The position numbers were made by a program, and so were the translations under genes. The notes beneath the pieces were generated by a model. The model ran no database searches. It was not told where the DNA came from and saw only the letters and a list, made by a program, of their open reading frames with translations. DNA of 64,000 nt from Mucor racemosus. Lineage: Eukaryota > Mucoromycota > Mucoromycetes > Mucorales > Mucoraceae. The stretch spans positions 5,146,001-5,210,000 of the forward strand of contig JAPEHQ010000001.1 of assembly GCA_027405735.1 (NCBI GenBank), given 5' to 3'. Below, one piece after another: positions 56,401 to 64,000 of the stretch. Position 1 is the first letter of the stretch. Each line of letters opens with the position of its first letter.

Positions 56401-57937
56401 TGTCAAGCGTCGAATTCCTCCCGCTAATCAGTTGCTTCCTTTACTCAAGAAGCTGTTTGATGAATATGGTCCTATAATTTGCACAGATATCAACCTTCCA
56501 TTATTTGATAGAGATGCCAAGAAGACAGCAGACAATGTGTTAGAAACAGTTTGTTTAGGCCATGTTTCGGATCCTGAAGGTATCCCTTTATACACTTTAT
56601 ATGGATATGATAGTAATGGTCTTGCAAAATATCATTGTTGTCGTGGAACAAATAGTTTGGAAGGTAATAAACAATAACAATGTTCAATACGAAATAAATC
56701 TAACATTAATTATCTGGTGCTATAGGAGGTGTACATTCCAATATTGTAAGAAAATTTTCGAGCATTAATGGTAGTATTCGACTTGCTGATGCTGCTCTTG
56801 CTGATTACCGTTTAAGACATAATGCAAATGTAAGTTCTTTAATTTGTAGATTAGATACAGTTTTAACCAAATTTCTGCTATTAGGCTGGCTCTAAACATA
56901 GGTTGAACAAGAAATACGTTGGCCATTTCGAACCTTGGTTGATTCATTCAATAAATGCGCTTCGTTACCATCTTCTTTTGCCCAAACAAGCTTCCTACTT
57001 TTGCATGAATAATCTCTCTCCCATTGATTTTGCTTCTTCAAAAGAGACGTTTGGTATCACACCCCTTCCTTCTCCTTTGGTAAACTTTTTCTCTATGAAA
57101 TCCTACACTCCAAAACCTGATAATAGAGTTTCAAGTCGATCTAAAAACGTTCAAAGAAGATCCACCACGGCCACAACACCAGCATCAATCTCTCAAGCAA
57201 CAAAATTGGATTCATTTTTGCAAGTATCAGCATTGCCAATTGTCACATTTGCTTCTGAAGTAAACATCCTCTTCGACAGTTATGAATATCTGGCTCAATT
57301 ACAAGGCACCAAGTTTGCCATTGTCCATGTACATACTACAGAAGAGAGAAATAAATTCAAACACCTTATCTTTGATCAAGCAAACAACCAATTCAATGAT
57401 TATGGTAAAAGAACTTCTCCCGATTTTTTGAAGCTTTGCAAACATTGGTGCTCTACTAGCGATGGCATCGCTATATTTTACAAGACACCAGAGCAATTAA
57501 AAGCATACTACAATAAAAAGCTCAAATCTCTGAAGATCGTCAATGCAAGAATAGACAACCGCCTTACTCTTCGAAAAATGAATGTCTTGGTCCAAAATCC
57601 AGAAAGAAGAGCACCAGTTGCATCAACATCAACATTCCAGCAACTCCAAGATTTTCCTGCTACTCGTACCGTTCAGTCCATATTGGAGGAACCATCCGTT
57701 GCTTCAGCTAACCGCCAACAACGTGCATTGGTTCCTGCTCCAAACCGTTCTTCCTCCCTTCCCGTCGCTCATCCAGTTGTATTGGATTCTCAACCTATTC
57801 CAAGAATTTTAAGTATACAATCACAACCTGCTTTGGGTTCTGTAAGTATAAATCGTATAAAAAGACCACGGTTTTGTAAAACATGCAGTACTATGGGATG
57901 TCCTGGTGGACAACCTCGTGGTACCTGTCCTAATTAA
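53499..57937 (+). CDS. DDE-like transposase with inserted exonuclease-fold domain, 1396 aa, 5 exons
   Basis: Exons 53499-53798, 53868-54331, 54394-56663, 56726-56829 and 56885-57937 join without a stop. Order: AT-hook-like basic N-terminus (GGKRGRRRGG); acidic Ser/Asp linker; zinc ribbon split by intron 2 (C223/C226, C266/C269); a helical region AEFPAFLTKRSGISRDLADL typical of some fungal and animal transposase-associated proteins (perhaps DUF6729, unverified); GDHTFK (D415) and YTDN (D486); an exonuclease-fold region at about 544-692; RGTNSLEGGVH (E1011, split by intron 3); C-terminal zinc motif CKTCSTMGCPGG...TC. Reading D415, D486 and E1011 as the catalytic triad is my inference. It could act as a mobilising transposase; codons are intact, so it may be recent or active. 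Confidence 0.85.
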
Positions 57938-58383
57938 TTCGATTTTCTTCCACAAATAATAATTTTAAAGCAAAAAAAAAATAGATTAAAATGTATCATT
58001 ATTTTGTAATTCAATAAAAAAAACTTAGTTTGTCCCAATAAAGTTTTATTGTCATAAAATAATCCTTTAAGTTAATATTGTTTTAATATTCTCTTAAAAT
58101 TAATACTTTATGGTGGAATTTATTGTAAAACACAATTAATGTCGCCGCGTAAAAAGTAATTATTCGACGATCAAGTCTCAAAAAAACATGATTTTGAGCG
58201 ATACACCCCTCGCTATTATGAATTAAGCTATTCCTAGGCGTATACAGAGCGTCATACGTATTATACTTCGCCTAATACTATTTTTTTCTCTTTTTTCCCT
58301 ATTTTTTCCCTATTTTTAATTAATTTTTGAAAAAATTAATTAAATGCCCTTAACCATAGATATGGCCACAAACTCCCTCATCC

Positions 58384-58930
58384 CAAATTCTGAATTTGAA
58401 AAAAAATCAACGAAAATCACATTTTCTCTATGAAAAATGCAGATAGAAGATTCATCAATAACTCGATCGATAGATAATAATTTTCTACATTACATTTATT
58501 ATTTATATTTGAAATGTATTTATAAAAAGTGATGCGTATCTTCAAAAAACCTCCAAAATTTCAATCGTATTTTACACAGAATATAACGTGAAACATTTGT
58601 TTGATTTTTATTTAAATAAATGCATAATCCAAAACTGTACAAAAACTGTTTAATACACTAGGTGGACTTACTTTGCAGTTCATGAGCATTTAAACAATCT
58701 TGTGTTTTGGATGATTTTTCGATCGTTTTTTTGCAAATCAAATTTGAACTCAGTTGGAACAGACTGTAGGCTGTAATGTAAATTATTATTTTGATTTTCT
58801 CTATCAAAAGTCAATAATTTTCGTTGGAATAAAAAATACAGAGTAGCTTACAATTGGATCTATCTTGTGAATACAAAAATTAAGCCTCAATTTAGGTGCT
58901 CAATTTTTAATAATTAATTGTAGGTCAAGC
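58384..58930. repeat. family B repeat, copy B4, right part
   Basis: Continues B4 after the transposon: CCCAAATTCTGAATTTG...GTGATGCGTATCTTC...ACACTAGGTGGACTTAC...GTGAATACAAAAATTAAG, collinear with B3 from about 41805. It fades out near 58930. Confidence 0.78.
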
Positions 58931-59113
58931 TTGGTCATTTTTGATCAAACATTCGAAAACCATTTAAAAACAATTTGAAACCTACTTTTTACAACTGTAA
59001 AAAATCGATAACAAAATCCCTTCTCAGCGAATTTCGATTCTAATGATTTCCAACTTTACACGAGAGTAGGTGCATCCTAGAAGCATAAAGCATACCTGGA
59101 CAGCACACAAATT

Positions 59114-59158
<45 letters not shown>

Positions 59159-59928
59159 CATTTTAAAAGCTAATTTTTTTTAATAAATCGATTCAACATT
59201 ATATTATAAGTATTTACTATTTTTACAAATGCCACAGAATTTTGAGAAAAAATGATTTAGTTGGGCTCTCCCTATAAAATATGGAATATGGGCCCAAAAA
59301 ATTGAGTGCATTCAATATTAAATCATTTAAAATCGAAATATGCTGCACTCTTCAACAACCAATGAAACAGTTTAAAATAAGGCTATTGGGCCTATTTTCA
59401 GTGCTCAAATGCTTCAGTCTAATGATTTACTGGCCATTTCTAGCCCTGCAAAAGCTTACACTGTGTTATTTCAGGCTCGCCTTGTCTTGTCCTTTTCCTT
59501 GTACCTCGAGTGTATATATGGCATGACTTAGTATTTTTCTATTAGTCTGATGTTGAGGCTTTTAACCAGACTTTCATGAATCATATCTCAACCTAAAAGC
59601 AAGTTGAATGATTTCAAGACTATTATGTAAAACTTCTAAGATAGGTAACCTTTTCAAGGCGGCTTATAAGGAGCAATTATTACGTGTTAACAAAATGCAT
59701 AGCATTGAAAGTTTTATTCAATATTGAGATAATTTAAGAAAGAAATGAAATGGGATCATGAAAAAAAAAAGAGTAAAGGGCATGGGAAATATACAAACTA
59801 TATGAAACTTTACAGGATAAAGAGAAGAAAAAAAAATATAAGGAGGGAATTTATAAACATGAATCAACAAAAAGAAAAAAAAATGCAGTTGGGAAAGAGG
59901 TTATAATCATAAGTAAATTAATGAAAAA
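58931..59928. other. intergenic with (AT)n microsatellite, no gene
   Basis: A pure TA/AT dinucleotide run lies at 59116-59154. The frame 59281-59526 has no recognisable motif. 59700-59900 is A-rich and lies downstream of the minus-strand transcription-factor gene, so it probably includes its 3' UTR. Confidence 0.5.
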
Positions 59929-62410
59929 TTAAATGAGTTTCTGATGTTTGCAAGTTTTGGAATTTTGAATTGTTGCAGGAGAGTTATAAAAGTTCGGAGA
60001 ACCACTTGAAGCAATAGCAATAGCAATAGCGGCATCAAAGCTAGAATATCGTTGTTGCTGCAGTTGCAAGTGCTGAAGTTGTAGTTGATGGCGTGGAGGT
60101 ACTTGCTGGTGTTTCTGTAAACCAAAATAAGAATCAGTATCATGCACCAGAGAGGGCGTTAATGGATCATAAGCATCAATAGGGGGTGTTGACATACCAA
60201 AATCCTTTTCAAACGAAGGTGTAATAGGAATACTATTACTGTATTCATCACCCTTTGAACTATAATAATTACTGTTTTGTATTTGAGCTTGATTATTAGG
60301 CCAGCTATCAGTTGTATTATAGCTACTATTATAACCTTGCCATTGTTGCTCTTGTGTTTGATAATGCGATGATTCTTGTTCTGGTTGATGCTGTGAATGT
60401 TTATTGGTATTATGTTGATTATTCGCACTTGAATAAAAATATGCATTTGCTGATTCATCATGCGATGAGGTGGTATTTGTAACAGATCTCGTAAAGCCAT
60501 ACTCTCTTCTTTGCTGATAAGGATCTTCTAAATTAATTCCAGGAGTTGATTGTGCACTACTGTTACTACTGCTGTTTAATGGAGATTGATCATATTGCTG
60601 CTGATGACGGTCAGATAAATTCAACTGTTCTTTTGCATCCAATTGAGCTCGTAGTGTTTGAATAGCCATATACAATCGAGGAGAGAGCAACATATCATCA
60701 AATATTTGAAATGAAAGTGAAAAACAAGAGTAGTATTTCTTGGCATTGTTTAGCGACTTCTCTTCATTCTTTTCATAGATGTGAGATTGTGTTTGTAAGG
60801 CCAAAGTAAGACCAAATGAGACAATACGACTCCCTTGAATTGAGGCTAATCTTGAAAAATGAGGAGCTTGCATATCACCAACAGTGAGACTATGAGCTCG
60901 ATAACACACTTGAGATGCTTTCTTGAAAATATCCAGATCTTGAGCATTGGCAACAAATTCTGAAGTAGATGTACGATGAATACTAATAACCAAATCCAAA
61001 ATATCGTGAATCAAACAGATATAAGAAGTAAAAGAACCACTTTTGGAACTGTCTTGGGCAATGCCAGCGATACTATGATTTTGAGCAGAATAAAGAATTG
61101 GAGGATCTGCTGTGAGAGCAAGTGTAACTCGATTTGGCAAACTTGATTTCCAAACATCTAACCCTTGAGCAAGTTTTATAAATTCTGGATGATCAGCATT
61201 AATAAATAAGGAACTTTGATCAGATATGAGAGATAAAGTTTGCGAATACAATAATGCAATTTTAATCAAATGCATAAAGTTGCAAAATATGTTTAATTCA
61301 CCCGTATCATAATGTTCTGTTTCTGTTAACGATGGAAATTTTGAGCTATGAGCACAGCAATCGAGCATATTTCTCCATCTATCATCAGCAGTGCTGCTAA
61401 AAGTAATAATGATGAAAACAACCCAACTAGCACGACACACAAATTCATCATGAGCTGACCAAACAACACCCTCATTGTTGATTGTGGGCTGTTGAAGTTG
61501 ATTGATCATTGCTTGAATTTCTTTTAAATAATTGACAGCTACAGTTGAAAGAGATGAGCCAACAGGTGTAATCAATTCTTGAAACTTGTAGAGTAAAAAT
61601 AAGGTTTGCAGGGATGCAAGACATGGTGTGTGGTCTAATTGTATTGATGCATGTTGATAATATGTTGCTGCCATAATATCTGAATCTTGTTGTTGTTGTT
61701 GTTGTGTGAAATGAAGGGAAATTGCCATAATAGCCAATTTCAATGAAGTTGGTATAGATTCGGAATCATATTTCAATGCTTGTAGTATATAGTAACGATC
61801 AAGAATGGGGTAAAATGGATGAACATAACAAAAGTAAATGTCAAATAGTTCTTGCTCCATTTGCTTTGTATAGGGTGGTAATTCATGAACTGGTGAGGAA
61901 GTAAGAGCTATGTGATTATATATGATAGTATCATGCTTTTCGTAACTGCAATGGCCTCTTTGATCCATAGAAAAGAAAGGATTTTGAGCTTGATACATTG
62001 TACTTGGCATGGTCTTTTTGATACTACTAAATGAAGATGAACTTGACTGGTCACTGTTTGAAGAAGCCGACTCATTGGGTAATAATAAAGAAGGTCTTTC
62101 TTTTTTCGATGAAGTAGCGGTAGAAGATACAGGCGAGAATATGCATATATTATTCGACTTTTTACAGTTAGAGCAGGTACCTGAGCCTGGAATGCCAATG
62201 TCACATCTGCAGAAAAAAATTTTTTTTATTAAATATATATACATATATATATATATATTATTGACAAGGCCATTATTAAATAAATTACTTTGATTTACGC
62301 TTTCTACAAAAATCGCAAGCTCTAGCTACTTTAATTTTTTTGTATCTATCGGGATCATTCATGTCGACAAAATGATATTCAACTGTTTTTTTTTTACGTT
62401 GCGGAGTCAT
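59929..62410 (-). CDS. Zn2Cys6 fungal-specific transcription factor, 799 aa, 2 exons
   Basis: Exon 1 runs 62410-62289 and exon 2 runs 62206-59929, joined across an 82-bp intron containing an AT run. The zinc cluster is perfect and straddles the intron: C32-x2-C35-x6-C42-x9-C52-x2-C55-x6-C62 (ACDFCRKRKSK then CDIGIPGSGTCSNCKK). The middle homology region begins near LFDIYFCYVHPFYPILDRYYI (about aa 170) and runs to about 570, matching the Fungal_trans domain. The C-terminal 230 residues are Gln/Asn/Ser-rich, a likely activation region. The gene probably regulates metabolism, but target genes cannot be inferred because no metabolic cluster adjoins it. A zinc-cluster exon this short is easily missed without splicing. 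Confidence 0.92.
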
Positions 62411-64000
62411 TTTAAAGAAAAAGAAAAAATATGTTCAAGGAAGAAAAAAAAGGAAAAGGAGGCAAAAAGAGAAAGGAAAAAATTAGTTTGTTTAAATGTC
62501 TAAAAAAGAGATCGTCCTTAGAAAATGTCTGTCTATATGCTGTGTGTGTATTAAAGCTCTGTTGTGGTTTTGACAATAGAACGGCCCAGACTATTTTATT
62601 GCCTCTTTTGTACATTGAATCACAGATAAACCAACAGCATTGCAAATTTGATATTCTTTTTTTGCATTTTCCATGTATGGCGTTGCAGCATAATTGCAAG
62701 CAGAACGTCGATTAGCGCCACTTTATCGTAAACCTTGGTTTATTTATCTTGCCCTTTCCCCCCTCCCCGCTTTTTCCTCTCATTTCTTGGATCGGAAAAT
62801 ATCAAATCATCTTTTTTTTCCCAGCACATTGGGGTTTTTTTTTGGTTGCTAGGCTACTTGAAAATTCTACTATTTTTACTTAAATGGTATGGTATTTTCT
62901 TTTTTAGCTTGTTAGCATACATCCAATGACTTATCTTACAGAAATTGAAATATTTTTTGTATAATATTTGCTTAATAGTAATAATAAAAAAAAGAAATAC
63001 ATAATTCGATCGATACAACGATACAGTTACAAGAAAAAAACAAATATACATGGAGCAACATTGAAAAAAAAAAAGTGAACCACTCAAACAGCAGTAAACG
63101 CTTTAATGAAATGATGCGAAGAAAAGAGAACATGAAAAGAGAGGCAAATGAAATGCATCAATCGATCGGAATAGGCGTAGCAATAGTGTTTACTATTGTA
63201 TATTTAGAAATAGACACAGCCGGTTTTAACCTGAAAATTACCAATTCTGATAAAATAGATCAGCCATAGATCTTTCTTAGAGCAAAGAAGGATATTTGCC
63301 TAATCCAAGCGCAATTCCTATTGGTTCCAAAAAGTACATTCAAAGAAAACAGTGCTCTACACAAGCCGGTGTAACTCGAACCAAATTGTATACTCAAGTC
63401 TTTCCTGATTTGTCCCTCATTTTTAGTTGATCAAAAAAATAAAAACCAAGCATAATTCATGTAGATAACTTAATAATCGTACAAGTTTTCCTCGCATAAT
63501 TATCTTCATTAAGAGCGCCAAAAATCGACTGATGCATTACATGAGTCTGAATGTCGAATTCCAAGGTTGCGAGATGAGAGATCAACCGTTTCTTTTTTAT
63601 CTAGTCCTAACGGAATAATCCGATTGAAAAAAAAACATTCAGTTTGACGGGATTCTTTATAGAATAAGCAAACAAACAGTAATCAACTATCAAATCTCAT
63701 CAATAACATTAATGTTAATTTCTGTGTAATACCTGAGCTTTTTTTTTTTTTTTTTTTTTTTTAGTTTGACCCATTACTTTGGTTATAAAATTTAATGGGA
63801 CCTTAGACTAATGCCATATTCTGGAAAAAACATTAAAGTTTAGCTTATTTGCGATTTAATAAACCCAACAGTCTGGTAATTAATACCACCCCCCCAGATT
63901 TCAAAAAGAGCTACGTATATCTTGCTCATTAATTCCTACCAGATGAACCCCAAACCCCAAATACATCGTATCTAAATACACTGCGGTTGCGTTGAGGGAA
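62411..64000. other. upstream region and window end, no gene supported
   Basis: The promoter side of the Zn2Cys6 gene. It has purine-rich tracts (GGAAAAGGAGGCAAAAAGAG, about 62452), pyrimidine tracts (CCCTTTCCCCCCTCCCCGC, about 62752) and a T-run at 63739-63762. Frames here are low-complexity shadows. A GC-poor stretch 63280-63720 shows no RNA or protein feature I can support. Confidence 0.45.

Larger units (their letters stand above)
53024..58374 (+). mobile_element. apparently intact 5.35-kb DNA transposon with DDE-type transposase
   Basis: Inserted in family B copy B4. The target site is CCCTCATCC (53015-53023 and 58375-58383), 8 or 9 bp depending on whether a C belongs to the element; copies B1 and B2 show the empty site TACCCTCATCCCAAATT. 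The imperfect terminal inverted repeats are GGCTATATGGCCATAACTAT at the left and AGTTTGTGGCCATATCTATGG at the right read in reverse. One five-exon gene fills the interior, with about 475 bp before it and 440 bp after. An 8-9-bp TSD is compatible with MULE-, hAT- or KDZ-like superfamilies; I cannot place it from sequence alone. Confidence 0.9.

Noticed and set aside
59116..59154. Long AT dinucleotide run as a regulatory or replication feature
   Set aside because: A simple microsatellite without other supporting sequence.
60159..60500. Ile/Asn/His-rich minus-strand frame
   Set aside because: Alternative-frame shadow of the Gln/Asn-rich tail of the Zn2Cys6 factor.
62431..63269. Short Lys- or Phe-rich frames near the window end
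   Set aside because: Both strands give similar low-complexity frames from purine and pyrimidine tracts; no conserved motif.

Overview
This is AT-rich eukaryotic DNA. The host genes carry short GT-AG introns (about 50-80 bp), are closely packed, and include a Zn2Cys6 regulator, a fungal-style Sgs1/BLM helicase and Mdm35. Together with the AT bias and the repeat types, this suggests a filamentous early-diverging fungus, most likely Mucoromycota. That placement is an inference. No organellar or bacterial stretch was seen. Intron-exon structures were read by eye, and each model below keeps its reading frame across all junctions.

Layout. 1-2 kb holds the 5' part of a decayed Ty3/Gypsy-like retroelement on the minus strand, cut by the window edge. 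2.7-4.65 kb is a fragment of an interspersed repeat, here called family A. 5.9-21.5 kb is a gene block: RecQ/Sgs1 helicase, a 61-aa serine palmitoyltransferase small subunit, a membrane protein of unknown function, a ZNRD2/p27-like zinc-ribbon protein, the mitochondrial protease OMA1, an unrecognised 702-aa protein, nuclear cap-binding subunit CBP20 and Mdm35. One unclassified repeat (family B) lies inside this block. 21.9-31.5 kb is a nest of repeats: family B, several solo LTR-like elements with exact target-site duplications (TSDs), a Tc1-like transposon, family A, and a MITE-like element packed with GCTCG motifs. 31.8-40.8 kb is a second gene block: tRNA-Arg(ACG), a CENP-B/pogo-like HTH protein, a PHD-JmjC histone demethylase (JHD1-like), XAP5/FAM50 and pirin. 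41-53 kb is another repeat nest with a roughly 5-kb inverted-repeat structure and a second, almost identical Tc1-like copy. 53.0-58.4 kb is an apparently intact 5.35-kb DNA transposon inserted in a family B repeat. 59.9-62.4 kb encodes a 799-aa Zn2Cys6 transcription factor. The last 1.6 kb shows no gene.

The host genes are ordinary housekeeping genes (DNA repair, sphingolipid synthesis, mitochondrial quality control, mRNA cap binding, chromatin) and do not form one pathway. The most unusual object is the 53-58 kb transposon. Its five exons join without a break into a 1396-aa protein. A candidate DDE triad (D415, D486, E1011) appears to be interrupted, between the second D and the E, by a domain resembling the WRN/RNase D 3'-5' exonuclease fold that has lost its acidic catalytic residues. 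The repeats also give several natural before/after pairs (occupied and empty copies of the same sequence) that fix insertion boundaries without outside data.
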